This document shows positions 22,633 to 30,669 of a DNA stretch of 50,385 nucleotides, piece by piece. The translations under genes and the position numbers were made by a program. The stretch is taken from assembly GCA_001766825.1 (NCBI GenBank), contig LYOR01000009.1, positions 1 to 50,385 on the forward strand. Reading direction: 5' to 3'. This DNA comes from Candidatus Syntropharchaeum butanivorans (lineage in GTDB: Archaea > Halobacteriota > Syntropharchaeia > Syntropharchaeales > Syntropharchaeaceae). Under the pieces are notes generated by a model, which worked only from the letters and a program-made list of their open reading frames with translations, made no database searches and was not told where the DNA came from. Every line of letters begins with the position of its first letter. Positions within the stretch are counted from its first letter, which is position 1.

Positions 22633-25005
22633 ATGATGAAGTTGAGTAAGAGATTACTCAGTCTGGTATTGACGGGGATAATGGTGATGTCGGTCTTTGC
22701 AGGGATAGCTATGCTGCCGATGGTGGGGGCAACAGATAATACGGGTAGCTATACGATGAATGTCAGCAACTATTGTGTCAATCCAGGTGTTAAGATTCTG
22801 AACCTTACAGATGACGCCGAGGACTCGGTTATAATTGGACAGGAGATTCTATTCGTTAATGGAACACTTCCAAGTTCAATCAGGATAGAGGGTTACGATG
22901 ATACCAACACCGAGGGATACGTCAAGACAGTCACGACAACAAGGACCGAAGCGGTTGGAAATGGGTCATGCGCGAGTGACACAATAAATCTCCAGGGTCT
23001 TTACTTCGATGCCGGCACGCTGACAAAGACCGGGAAGTACAAGGTGATTTGGGATACCTCAGATCCGGCGAACAACTCAATGAACATCTCAGTCTCAGAG
23101 CCATCCACATGGACGTTTGACATCAAGGTCGGAACAAAGACCGTATCAAGCATCACGGTGGGAACAACCTTTACGATCGAGACAAGCCCGGACCTTGAGG
23201 CAAACGACTCGGTCGATCTTGTGATAATCAATCCTGACGGAATCCAGCTTACAGAGAATCCTGCTGATACTAGCCAGGACTTCAAGAACATCAATATGAC
23301 CAAGCTCCTGAGTTACAGTTCCACCGGGATAAACACCACAGGATGGCAGACCGGGACATACAGGATCCACCTGGAAACGAACGAGGAGCATGCCCAGGGT
23401 CAGGAGATGACAAGTGCAGAGAAGACACTTGTTGTGAACAAGGGTGAGATCGATATAAGTGCAGAGAAGACGACGTGTGTTGAACTTGAGACAATAAAGC
23501 TCACAGTGACCGGTGTTGCAAACAGGGGCATACTAATTTCAGGAAATGACTCCCATGTGATATTCCCGGCGGGACAGGAGGATAACCCCAACACCGCAAG
23601 TACCTACACCTTTGGTGATACTCTGGATGCGGATGGGACGAAGACCTATGCAGTCTATTTCGATGATACAGGGTCCTACACAATCACAGTGTGGGATAAC
23701 GTGACGGGTGACTCAGAAACTGTTGACATCTCAGTCGAGGAGAAGGCTGTAACCTTCGATATGGTCTCTGTTGCAACGATCGGTGAGAAGCTTGTGATAA
23801 AGGGGACTGCAAACACAGGAGATACGGTGGATATCGCTGTTGAGGATTATGTATACTCAAGCCTCAACGATCTTGTCATCGATGAGAACGGTGAGTTTGA
23901 GAAGGAGATTGATACCGGGACAACCACCATTTCTGACTTCAAGGTACCGGGATCTGTAAGGCTCAGGGCTTACATCGACAGGACTGCAGGTACAGGGGCT
24001 ATCCAGAGCGGTGAGAGTGATGATGGTACGACTGTGGTTCTGATGAGAGTGGGAACGCTTGAGGCAGAGCTCTCTGTTTCGAGTGTTGCGCTCGGTGATG
24101 ACTTCTGGGTGAGAGGTACCGCTCCGGGATCTGACAGCGTTGACATCCTGACTGTTGACCCGAAAGGTGGAGGTGGAAAAGGGATAGACAATGGTGGATT
24201 CGGTATCACAGGAGCATCTGCATCGGTATCAGATGTCGATGACTCCTTTGAGAAGAAGATTTCAACCAGTGAGGATGCAAAGAGCGGTACATATCTTGTA
24301 GGAGTCCTGAGTCCCGGACGCGATGGAATATACGGTAAGACCAACGAGGCAAGCATATACGATGCACTTGATGTCTACCTCGGATTTACTGATAATACAC
24401 CCAGTGCACTGGAGACTGGTACTATAAGCTTGCTCAAGGCAAAGTCACAGGATGACATAGCGGCAATCCTCGAGGGGTTACTCACAGAGGCAGGATCTGA
24501 CGATCTCTATACGGTTATTCCACTTGTGGTCGAGGAGCAGCAGCTTACAATCGACACACCAATTCCGGATGTGGCCATTGGTGAAGACCTCGTTGTAACC
24601 GGTACCTCAAACCGCCAGCCTGACACTGCAATCATCGTCACCGTGAAGGGCCCAGTCGAGCTCACACCACAGACCGTCTATCCGTCAAACGGCACATGGT
24701 CTGCGACGTTTGATACATCTGGTGCTGAAGTGGGTGTCTACACCGTGAAGGCAGATGATGGTGATAAGACGGCTACGGCAACGGTCAATATCGTATCTGC
24801 AACGCCAACACCAACCGCGACAGAAGAGGTAACACCGACTGTGACAGAGACCGAGGCACCAACACCGGTTGAGACGACCGCAACCCCGGAGGAGACTGCA
24901 ACCGAGGAGCCAACACCGACTGAGACCCCACCAGGGTTCCAGGCAATCTTTGCACTTGCTGGACTTGGCGCAGTGGCGTATCTGGTTGCAAGAAGACGTG
25001 AGTGA
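22633..25005 (+). CDS. S-layer-type surface glycoprotein with PGF-CTERM anchor
   Basis: A 790-aa secreted protein and probably a major cell-surface component. It has a signal peptide (LLSLVLTGIMVMSVFAGIAM), then several repeated beta-sandwich modules with ISVEEKAVTFDMVSVATIGE-like linkers and many N-glycosylation sites. The last module is near residues 635-720 (LTIDTPIPDVAIGEDLVVTG). A Thr/Pro-rich stalk (about 720-760) and the C-terminal signal TPPGFQAIFALAGLGAVAYL with a final RRRE follow. The PGF motif plus helix plus basic end is the archaeosortase A recognition signal. GGAGG lies seven to eight bases upstream of ATG 22633. The gene lies between two opposing toxin-antitoxin modules. Confidence 0.88.
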   Translation: MMKLSKRLLSLVLTGIMVMSVFAGIAMLPMVGATDNTGSYTMNVSNYCVNPGVKILNLTDDAEDSVIIGQEILFVNGTLPSSIRIEGYDDTNTEGYVKTVTTTRTEAVGNGSCASDTINLQGLYFDAGTLTKTGKYKVIWDTSDPANNSMNISVSEPSTWTFDIKVGTKTVSSITVGTTFTIETSPDLEANDSVDLVIINPDGIQLTENPADTSQDFKNINMTKLLSYSSTGINTTGWQTGTYRIHLETNEEHAQGQEMTSAEKTLVVNKGEIDISAEKTTCVELETIKLTVTGVANRGILISGNDSHVIFPAGQEDNPNTASTYTFGDTLDADGTKTYAVYFDDTGSYTITVWDNVTGDSETVDISVEEKAVTFDMVSVATIGEKLVIKGTANTGDTVDIAVEDYVYSSLNDLVIDENGEFEKEIDTGTTTISDFKVPGSVRLRAYIDRTAGTGAIQSGESDDGTTVVLMRVGTLEAELSVSSVALGDDFWVRGTAPGSDSVDILTVDPKGGGGKGIDNGGFGITGASASVSDVDDSFEKKISTSEDAKSGTYLVGVLSPGRDGIYGKTNEASIYDALDVYLGFTDNTPSALETGTISLLKAKSQDDIAAILEGLLTEAGSDDLYTVIPLVVEEQQLTIDTPIPDVAIGEDLVVTGTSNRQPDTAIIVTVKGPVELTPQTVYPSNGTWSATFDTSGAEVGVYTVKADDGDKTATATVNIVSATPTPTATEEVTPTVTETEAPTPVETTATPEETATEEPTPTETPPGFQAIFALAGLGAVAYLVARRRE

Positions 25006-25140
25006 GCGAGAGCTTGAGAGGGTTTGAAGGGTTTGATTTTAACCCTTCGGCTTTTATTTTTATTTATTTTGGGTTTTCAGGGTGGTTTGTACTTTTTGAC
25101 GGCAGCTTTTTATATCCAGACCCCCCACAGATACTACAAA

Positions 25141-25225
25141 GAAGGAGGTTCATGGATGAGGAGGATAATCGAGGTTGTTTATGAGGATGGCGTGTTTAAG
25201 CCGCTTGAGCCGGTGGAGCTTGAGG
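25141..25225 (+). repeat. 85-bp inverted repeat, right arm
   Basis: Identical to the reverse complement of 22178-22262. The intervening 2.9 kb contains the S-layer-type gene and its promoter. The arms include the antitoxin ribosome-binding site and first 22 codons. Confidence 0.9.
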
Positions 25226-25344
25226 GGGGAGAAAGGTTGAAGGTTGAGCTAAAAAAGTTGCCGGAGGAGCTATTCGGGATTTTCCATGGAAAGAATCTGT
25301 CAAAGCTCTTAGAGGAAACAGAAGATGAATGGGGTATTTATTGA
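25156..25344 (+). CDS. DUF104-family antitoxin, second copy
   Basis: A 62-aa relative of the antitoxin at 22056-22247, with the same N-terminal half and a different C-terminal half (LKKLPEELFGIFHGKNLSKL). Its start is ATG 25156 after GGAGG; an ATG four bases earlier is in another frame. TATA-like TTTTTATAT lies at about 25109-25117. The gene overlaps the PIN toxin by 20 bases. Confidence 0.8.
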   Translation: MRRIIEVVYEDGVFKPLEPVELEGGERLKVELKKLPEELFGIFHGKNLSKLLEETEDEWGIY

Positions 25345-25716
25345 TTCAAACGTCTTTCTGGAGTTCTTAAAGGGCGAAGAAAAGGCTAAAGTGCTACTTG
25401 AGAAATATCTGGGTCCTGAAGGATGCATTAATGATATCGTCTTTTCTGAAGTCCTCTTCGTTTACATTAAAGCGGAAACAGGAAGGGAATCATACGAATT
25501 GAAGGGGCGACCTGAGCTCATGAAATCGGTTGAGCTTGATCACATCTTTGAGTTACTGGGTAGATACAGGATGCTTGACGTGGGGGAGGTTGTCGCGAGT
25601 GAGGCAGGAGATCTCATCAGAAAGTACGGATTGCTCCCGAACGATGCACTCATCGCTGCAACACCTGCAGGCACCACGGCATAAATGAGATAGCAACCTT
25701 TGATGATGACTTGTGA
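25325..25716 (+). pseudogene. PIN-domain toxin, frameshifted near its C-terminus
   Basis: The ORF opens MNGVFIDSNVFLEFLKGEEK (first Asp), has DIVFSEVLFVYIKAE with the Glu, and reaches YGLLPNDALIAAT. It then shifts and stops at 25684. One frame over, the missing end is readable as CRHHGINEIATFDDDL with a stop at 25716, parallel to the CKYHGINEVATFN end of the left PIN gene. The last acidic residues of the PIN active site are therefore lost. Both PIN toxins of this locus are disabled by single indels. Confidence 0.75.
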
Positions 25717-25823
25717 TTTTCATCTCTTGCTCTGTATGAGCAGTAGCCTTTTTCTCAATTGAGCTGGAAAAATAAATATAAGGTTTAAGGTATTTATTGA
25801 ATTGCTGAAGGAGGATCAGGTTA

Positions 25824-26033
25824 ATGGACCAGATGGAAGCTAAGGCAGAGATATTCTGGATGGCTTTTAAGAATCTGCCGAAAAAGGAGCAGCAATCTAT
25901 CATCGAAAGGATGCTTAAGGATAAGGACTTCATGGAAGATCTTATTGATATAGTTACCCTTGAAAAACGCCGCGAAGAACCCTCAAGACCTTTAGAAGCG
26001 TATCTCGCCGAGAGAAAGAAAGATAGAAATTGA
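25824..26033 (+). CDS. putative antitoxin of a RelE-type module
   Basis: A 69-aa charged helical protein (NLPKKEQQSIIERMLKDKDF, EKRREEPSRPLEAYLAERKK). The short length, its position three bases before a RelE/ParE gene, its own promoter (AATAAATATA, 25771-25780) and GGAGG at 25810-25814 mark it as the antitoxin. The C-terminal tail with prolines and basic residues is typical for wrapping a RelE-fold toxin. No DNA-binding family is recognised with certainty. Confidence 0.7.
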   Translation: MDQMEAKAEIFWMAFKNLPKKEQQSIIERMLKDKDFMEDLIDIVTLEKRREEPSRPLEAYLAERKKDRN

Positions 26034-26036
26034 TCA

Positions 26037-26291
26037 ATGACTTATACGGTTTATCTGAAGAAATCGGCGGAGAAAGAACTGAAAGATTTACCCGAGGACG
26101 TGCATGACAGGATAGTAAAGCAGCTTCTTGCGCTCAAAGGTGATCCAAGACCACGTGGATCAAAGAAACTTCGTGGTCGGGAAGGGTACAGGATCAGAGT
26201 GGGTGACTACAGGATTCTTTATGTGATAGATGAGTCAAAGAAAATGGTCGAGATAGTTTCTGTTGCCCATCGAAGAAAGATTTATCGTTGA
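26037..26291 (+). CDS. RelE/ParE-superfamily toxin
   Basis: An 84-aa protein with the classical RelE layout: YTVYLKKSAEKELKDLPEDV, PRPRGSKKLRGREGYRIRVG, DYRILYVIDESKKMVEIVSV, AHRRKIYR. RelE toxins cleave mRNA in the ribosomal A site. The Lys/Arg-rich surface and the C-terminal RRKIYR end are complete. Its stop codon coincides with the beginning of the silent S-layer fragment, showing where that copy was joined. Confidence 0.88.
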   Translation: MTYTVYLKKSAEKELKDLPEDVHDRIVKQLLALKGDPRPRGSKKLRGREGYRIRVGDYRILYVIDESKKMVEIVSVAHRRKIYR

Positions 26292-26607
26292 GCAGAAGCT
26301 CACGGTCGATACACCGATCCCGGATGTTACTCCTGGTGATGATCTTGTTGTAACAGGGACATCCAGCAGAAAGGATGAAACAGTAGTTATGGTCACAGTC
26401 AAGGGTCCGGTTGTTGGGCCCGCACCTGTGATTGCGATCGTCGCAAACGGGACGTGGACTGCGACGTTTGATACATCTGGTGCTGAAGTGGGTGTCTACA
26501 CCGTGAAGGCAGATGATGGTGATAAGACGGCTACGGCAACGGTCAACCTCATCTCACCAGCGCCAACACCGACTGAGACCCCACCAGGATTCCAGGCAAT
26601 CTTTGCG
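26288..26607 (+). pseudogene. silent 3' fragment of the S-layer-type gene
   Basis: This stretch encodes a second copy of the last S-layer module: LTVDTPIPDVTPGDDLVVTG, NGTWTATFDTSGAEVGVYTV, then a shortened stalk and TETPPGFQAIFA. It lacks a signal peptide and ends where the anchor helix should begin, replaced by the hairpin array. Bases 26459-26546 are identical to 24701-24788 (88 nt), while flanking parts differ, a pattern left by recent recombination or gene conversion. Translation over it can only begin inside the RelE gene. Confidence 0.85.
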
Positions 26608-26608
26608 A

Positions 26609-26912
26609 TAATGAGGCGGATGCGCCTCATAAGGGGGATTGCATCCCCTCTACCCCTGCGTCCTACCTGCGGTAGGACTACGCTTTTCGAGCGACGTTTC
26701 CAGCCGAAGGCTGGATATTTCCGATTTTTGATCGGAATTGCCCTATCGAAGATGGGCTTTTGCGTAAAGGCTTTCAGAAAGCCTGCGGTGAAGATGATAT
26801 TCATCTTACGCGTCAGAAAGGAAAAACAGGTGTGATGGATGGTGATTGAGAGGGAACTGGTCTCAGTGGCACTTTTTGACCGGTGTAGGGAGGGGGTAAA
26901 TCAAAGTTTTCT
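26609..26912 (+). repeat. dispersed repeat, copy 2, with hairpin array
   Basis: The right part shares ordered blocks with copy 1 at 4555-4797, ending in TTTTGACCGGTGTAGGGAGG then GGGTAAATCAAAG. The left part consists almost entirely of hairpins. Its left edge interrupts the S-layer fragment after FQAIFA. No transposase or obvious target duplication is seen. Confidence 0.6.
26611..26807. other. nine consecutive perfect or near-perfect hairpins
   Basis: Stem positions: 26611-26630 (ATGAGGCG/CGCCTCAT), 26634-26648 (GGGGAT/ATCCCC), 26660-26678 (GTCCTAC/GTAGGAC), 26681-26693 (CGCT/AGCG), 26699-26715 (TCCAGCC/GGCTGGA), 26719-26737 (TTCCGAT/ATCGGAA), 26740-26757 (GCCC-ATC/GATGGGC, one bulged T), 26768-26784 (AGGCTTT/AAAGCCT), 26791-26807 (AAGATGA/TCATCTT). 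Loops are 3-5 bases. GCGTA (26762-26766) and TACGC (26807-26811) could close a junction around the last two. The stems differ in sequence, so this is not a simple repeat. Confidence 0.8.
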
Positions 26913-27024
26913 GGAGATAATACACATGCTTCTTCTCGAGAGGGGGTGTGAGATATCCATCCATAAAAGTGGTAAAATCATAATAAAGACGGGCTCAGAA
27001 GAGAGTGCAAGAAAGGAGGTTTAA
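26839..27024 (+). CDS. hypothetical 61-aa ORF, doubtful
   Basis: MVIERELVSVALFDRCREGV..., ending in RGCEISIHKSGKIIIKTGSE before larE. The first third lies inside the dispersed repeat, so the ORF as such is probably a join of repeat and older DNA. The C-terminal part (EISIHKSGKIIIKTG) has a beta-hairpin look and could be the end of a gene truncated by the repeat. No family is recognised. Confidence 0.3.
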   Translation: MVIERELVSVALFDRCREGVNQSFLEIIHMLLLERGCEISIHKSGKIIIKTGSEESARKEV

Positions 27025-27031
27025 AGGATCT

Positions 27032-27829
27032 ATGAGCTACCTGGATAAACTTGAACGGTTGAAGGATCTTATCAGATCGAAGAAGCGACTCATCGTCTCA
27101 TTTTCAGGGGGTGTTGACAGCACACTGCTTCTTAAAGTCTCATATGATCTGCTTGGTGATCATGTGCTTGGTGTGATCGTAAAGAGTGAGGTCTTTCCCC
27201 GGGCAGCGCTTGAGTCCGCGGTGGATTTTGTGAGAAAGGAAGGGATAAGGTATGAGGTTTCTGAGTTGACCCTCCTTGATGACCCTCTTTTCTCCTCAAA
27301 CCCGAAGAAGCGATGTTATCATTGTAAAAAACATCATATAAGACTGATTAAAAGTATCGCAGGACAATATGGTGTTGATACAATAGCAGACGGTCTTAAC
27401 CTCTCTGATCTTGGTGAGTACCGCCCGGGGCTTCTGGCATCTGATGAGGAGGGGATATGGCATCCATTTGTTGAAGCAGGAATCAGGAAGGAGGATATTA
27501 GAGATATTGCAAGAGATATCGGGCTTGATCTATGGGATAAACCATCTGATTCATGCCTTGCAACCCGGATACCTTATGGGGAGAGAATCACAGAAGAAAA
27601 CTTGCGGATGGTCGAGAGAGGGGAGGCGGCTCTTAAAAAGATGGGCTTTCGCCATATAAGGCTGAGGCTACATCGTGATATCGGAAGGATTGAGGTCACA
27701 GGTGAGGACTTTGAGAGGGTTCTTGAATATCGGGGCGAGATCACATCGAGGCTTAAAGAGATCGGGATTAAGTATATTACCCTTGACCTTGAGGGTTATA
27801 GAAGTGGGAGTATGGATGGGGTGTTATGA
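27032..27829 (+). CDS. larE: LarE-family ATP-dependent sulfur transferase
   Basis: LarE activates a carboxylate by adenylation and donates sulfur, in the best-known case to build the nickel-pincer cofactor of lactate racemase. The 265-aa protein has the PP-loop SFSGGVDSTLLLKVS, the CYHCKK motif, ADGLNLSDLGEYRPG and DSCLATRIPYGERIT. The start at 27032 is favoured by AGGAGG at about 27015-27020. It contains several cysteines (CYHC, SDSC), so it may use an Fe-S cluster as sulfur source rather than sacrificing a protein cysteine. LarB and LarC are not in the window; the neighbours suggest a wider role in sulfur transfer. Confidence 0.88.
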   Translation: MSYLDKLERLKDLIRSKKRLIVSFSGGVDSTLLLKVSYDLLGDHVLGVIVKSEVFPRAALESAVDFVRKEGIRYEVSELTLLDDPLFSSNPKKRCYHCKKHHIRLIKSIAGQYGVDTIADGLNLSDLGEYRPGLLASDEEGIWHPFVEAGIRKEDIRDIARDIGLDLWDKPSDSCLATRIPYGERITEENLRMVERGEAALKKMGFRHIRLRLHRDIGRIEVTGEDFERVLEYRGEITSRLKEIGIKYITLDLEGYRSGSMDGVL

Positions 27830-29010
27830 ACCTGAATAGGATAAGGGCAGACTTTCCGATCCTCGATGAGATAATCTATATGGACAGTGCATCAACGAGC
27901 CTGACACCAGAGCCGGTCCTGGATGCGGTTATGGACTACTACAGGAGGTACAATGCGAATGTTGGACGAGGTGTGCACAGACTATCCCAGATCGCATCAG
28001 GGATGTATGAAGGGGCACACAGGAAGGTTGCAGAGTTCATCGGTGCGAGAGAGGGAGTTCTGGTATTCACGAAGAACACGACTGAGGGGATAAACACGGT
28101 TGCATCCGGGCTTGGGTGGCAGAAAGGGGATAGAGTCATCACAACCGTGCTTGAACACCACTCAAACCTCCTCCCATGGCTCAGGCTGAGAGAAAAGGGG
28201 GTGGAGGTAGAGATCATGAAACCAGATGGTGAGGGTATACTTGATCCGGCAGACTTTGAGACCGCGATCACAGATAAGACCAGACTTGTTGCCATCACAC
28301 ATGCATCCAATGTGATCGGGACGATCCAGCCAGTCAGAGAGATCTCTAAGATCTGTAAGGAGAAGGGAGTGCTGATTCTTCTTGATGGTGCCCAGTCTGT
28401 CCCACACATTCGGATCGATGTGAAGGATCTTGAAGTGGACTTTTTATGCTTCTCAGGGCATAAGATGCTTGGTCCGACAGGAACAGGAGTTTTGTGGATG
28501 AGAGATCCCCAGATTGAGCCACTCTTTCTCGGTGGGGGAATGATAAAGGAAGTTACGCTAAAAAGCTACGAATACGCAGAGGGGTATGAGCGGTTTGAGG
28601 CAGGAACGCCACATATTGCAGGAGGAATCGGGCTCGGGAGGGCGTGTGACTACTTAAAAGAAATAGGAATGGATGAGCTGCGAATGCATGAAGAACGGTT
28701 AACAGAACGGCTCATCGAGGGACTTCTTGAGATCGAAGGGGTGGAGGTCTATGGTACACTTGATCCTAAAAAGCGTCTTGGTGTCGTGTCCTTCAATATC
28801 AGAGGAGTTCATCCGCATGATCTCGCGCACATCCTCGATGACTCATCGAACATAATGGTCAGATCAGGGCACCACTGTGCATCCCCGCTCATCAAATATC
28901 TTGGTATAGAGGAGGGAACGGTCCGGGCCTCGCTCTATCTTTATAATACAGAGGAAGAGGTTGAACTCCTTCTTACAACCCTCGAGGGGATTGCGAGGGT
29001 GATGGTGTGA
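27826..29010 (+). CDS. cysteine desulfurase, SufS-like class V aminotransferase
   Basis: A PLP enzyme that removes sulfur from cysteine as a protein persulfide. The 394-aa protein is complete: IYMDSASTSLTPEPV, FTKNTTEGIN, TVLEHHSNLLPW, LLDGAQSVPH, the PLP-lysine in FLCFSGHKMLGPTG, FEAGTPHIAGGIGLG and the catalytic Cys in RSGHHCASPLIKYLG. The ASTSL opening and the RSGHHC loop are SufS/CsdA type. The start overlaps the larE stop (ATGA) and the end overlaps the FdhD-like gene (GTGA), so the three proteins are made together and probably pass sulfur between them. Confidence 0.92.
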   Translation: MNLNRIRADFPILDEIIYMDSASTSLTPEPVLDAVMDYYRRYNANVGRGVHRLSQIASGMYEGAHRKVAEFIGAREGVLVFTKNTTEGINTVASGLGWQKGDRVITTVLEHHSNLLPWLRLREKGVEVEIMKPDGEGILDPADFETAITDKTRLVAITHASNVIGTIQPVREISKICKEKGVLILLDGAQSVPHIRIDVKDLEVDFLCFSGHKMLGPTGTGVLWMRDPQIEPLFLGGGMIKEVTLKSYEYAEGYERFEAGTPHIAGGIGLGRACDYLKEIGMDELRMHEERLTERLIEGLLEIEGVEVYGTLDPKKRLGVVSFNIRGVHPHDLAHILDDSSNIMVRSGHHCASPLIKYLGIEEGTVRASLYLYNTEEEVELLLTTLEGIARVMV

Positions 29011-29348
29011 TAGAAGCGCTTGGGATCACCAGGATCTCAGATGGCACCCTGAGGAGGGAGATCGACCATGTGGTTGGAGAAGTGCCGCTCGCACGCTACA
29101 TCAATGGACGGCACGTTCAGACCGTGATGATGAGCCCTTCGATGGTAAAGGATCTTGATGACTTTGATAGAAATGGGAAGATCGTGATATCATCTGATAT
29201 CGTCTTAAATTCTGTATCAGCAGGAATTCCTGCGATCGTCTCCAAAGGGGCCGTTACAAACCTTGCAGTTAGAGTTGGCAAGATTTCAGGGGCGACAGTC
29301 GTTGGGTTTGTAAGAAAAGGGGGATGGTGGTTTATACTGGAGAGGTAG
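29007..29348 (+). CDS. very short FdhD-like protein
   Basis: A 113-aa product starting at GTG 29007. The first 50 residues match the FdhD opening (VVGEVPLARYINGRHVQTVM, MSPSMVKDLDDF). The rest matches its C-terminus (GKIVISSDIVLNSVSAGIPA, GAVTNLAVRVGKISGATVVG). The whole middle of normal FdhD, about 150 residues including the CxxC loop that carries persulfide sulfur, is absent. FdhD hands sulfur from a desulfurase to the Mo/W cofactor of formate dehydrogenase. Here the protein is coupled to a desulfurase gene, consistent with a sulfur role, but it may only bind the cofactor. No frameshift remnant of the missing part is seen. Confidence 0.65.
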   Translation: MIEALGITRISDGTLRREIDHVVGEVPLARYINGRHVQTVMMSPSMVKDLDDFDRNGKIVISSDIVLNSVSAGIPAIVSKGAVTNLAVRVGKISGATVVGFVRKGGWWFILER

Positions 29349-29406
29349 GAGTGTAGAACCTCCTGGTGTTATCAGGATCCAGGATCCCGGTAATCTTGCT
29401 GGAACC

Positions 29407-30255
29407 TCATCCGATACCCTCCCAGATACGCCGTATCTCCTCTGAAACCTCTGAATCACTGTACTCAACGACGGCTTTGCCTGTAACCATTGCCTCTGTA
29501 ACAAGCGGGTTAAACTGGATCTTACCGATGACACCAACTCCCATACCCTCACAGAACCTTATGATCTCCCCGGTAACCTCCTCGTTTATATCATACTTGT
29601 TTATACAGACCTCTGCCTTCACCCCGAAGTGTCCTGCAAGATTGAGCACCCGCTCAAGGTCATGGAGCCCGGATTGTGTGGGCTCTGTTACGATGAGCGC
29701 AAGATCAACGCCGCTTAATGATGAAATGACAGGGCATCCGATTCCTGGCGGTCCATCGATGATTATGAGGTCTTTTTCCCGCTCTCTTGCAAGTCTCACG
29801 GCATTATTCCTCACAAGCGTTACAAGCTTTCCAGATGCCTCCTCTGCGATATTAAGCTGGGCATGAGATAGTGGACCGAACCTCGTATCAGAGATGAAAG
29901 CATACCCTGAGACCTTCTCCTTAAGACTGACTGCATCCTCCGGGCATACATACTCACAGACACCACAGCCCTCACAGAGGATTTCATCCACCACAAGATC
30001 ATTTATCGCATCGAACCTGCAGGAATCTTCGCACATATAGCAGCATATACACCTCTCTGTATCTATATGGGCGCTTTTTCCCGCTATAAACTCCATCCTC
30101 TCCCTCACCTCAGGCTTCAGGATGAGGTGTAGATCCGGGGCATCGACATCACAGTCTGCAATTACACAGTCTCCTGCCGCAAGAGCTGCAAATGATGCTA
30201 CGACCGTCGTCTTTCCTGTTCCCCCTTTCCCGCTCAAAACCACGATCTGTTTCAT
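29407..30255 (-). CDS. MinD/NifH-type P-loop ATPase with inserted ferredoxin domain
   Basis: A 282-aa deviant Walker A ATPase (VLSGKGGTGKTTVVASFAAL). Near residues 65-110 a ferredoxin-like insertion carries two 4Fe-4S motifs (CICCYMCEDSCRF and CEGCGVCEYVCPED). DLIIIDGPPGIGCPVISSLS is the switch/Walker B segment. Such proteins are common in methanogens and sulfate reducers, often in pairs, and are thought to act in Fe-S or metal-cofactor handling; the exact job is unknown. The start overlaps the stop of the small membrane-protein gene, placing it at the end of the feo operon. Confidence 0.88.
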   Translation of the reverse strand: MKQIVVLSGKGGTGKTTVVASFAALAAGDCVIADCDVDAPDLHLILKPEVRERMEFIAGKSAHIDTERCICCYMCEDSCRFDAINDLVVDEILCEGCGVCEYVCPEDAVSLKEKVSGYAFISDTRFGPLSHAQLNIAEEASGKLVTLVRNNAVRLAREREKDLIIIDGPPGIGCPVISSLSGVDLALIVTEPTQSGLHDLERVLNLAGHFGVKAEVCINKYDINEEVTGEIIRFCEGMGVGVIGKIQFNPLVTEAMVTGKAVVEYSDSEVSEEIRRIWEGIG

Positions 30256-30662
30256 CCACTACTCTGTAGCTCTACACCCCTGATAAAGTATACGATCACA
30301 GGAAGCGCTGCCACAAAAAGCAGAATCTCTGGCCTCAGTGCATTAACGACCGGGAACTCATCCACCTCACCGAGAAGATACATCAGCCAGTCTGCACCGA
30401 TCATGAGGATGTGAAGAATGCCAAACACACCGATGAGAATTGATCCGACGAGCAGAAACGAGATGCCTTCATTCTTCTCCTCCAGCAGTTCACGAACACC
30501 TGAAAGATATACCGCCCCAATCACAATGAGTGCAAGCCCACCAAAGAGATCCCGTGGAATCCAGATCTCACACTCCATAAATACAAGCACAGCCTCAAGC
30601 AGGCCAAACACCACACAGAGTGCCCCGATAAGAAGTGCATATACACCCATACCTCTGAGGTT
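30252..30662 (-). CDS. small FeoB-associated membrane protein
   Basis: A protein of about 136 aa with four hydrophobic segments (YALLIGALCVVFGLLEAVLV, FGGLALIVIGAVYLSGVREL, FLLVGSILIGVFGILHILMI, PEILLFVAALPVIVYFIRGV). It resembles the protein at 46451-46777, which also adjoins a split FeoB: same length class and a shared FGGxxLxxxxxxYL block with the ELLEEKNEGIS / YWNENPDGIAV loop. It lies between the FeoB permease and the ferredoxin-ATPase and is probably a FeoB accessory. ATG 30665 or the next possible starts cannot be separated. Confidence 0.7.
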   Translation of the reverse strand, partial: NLRGMGVYALLIGALCVVFGLLEAVLVFMECEIWIPRDLFGGLALIVIGAVYLSGVRELLEEKNEGISFLLVGSILIGVFGILHILMIGADWLMYLLGEVDEFPVVNALRPEILLFVAALPVIVYFIRGVELQSSG

Positions 30663-30669
30663 CATCTTT

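Noticed and set aside
26611..26807. CRISPR array or tandem repeat reading of the hairpin region
   Set aside because: The stems all have different sequences and there are no equal-length direct repeats with spacers; no cas genes are present.
26263..26835. 190-aa protein formed by RelE end, S-layer fragment and hairpin DNA
   Set aside because: The only start lies within the RelE gene in another frame, and the C-terminal half is translated hairpin repeat.
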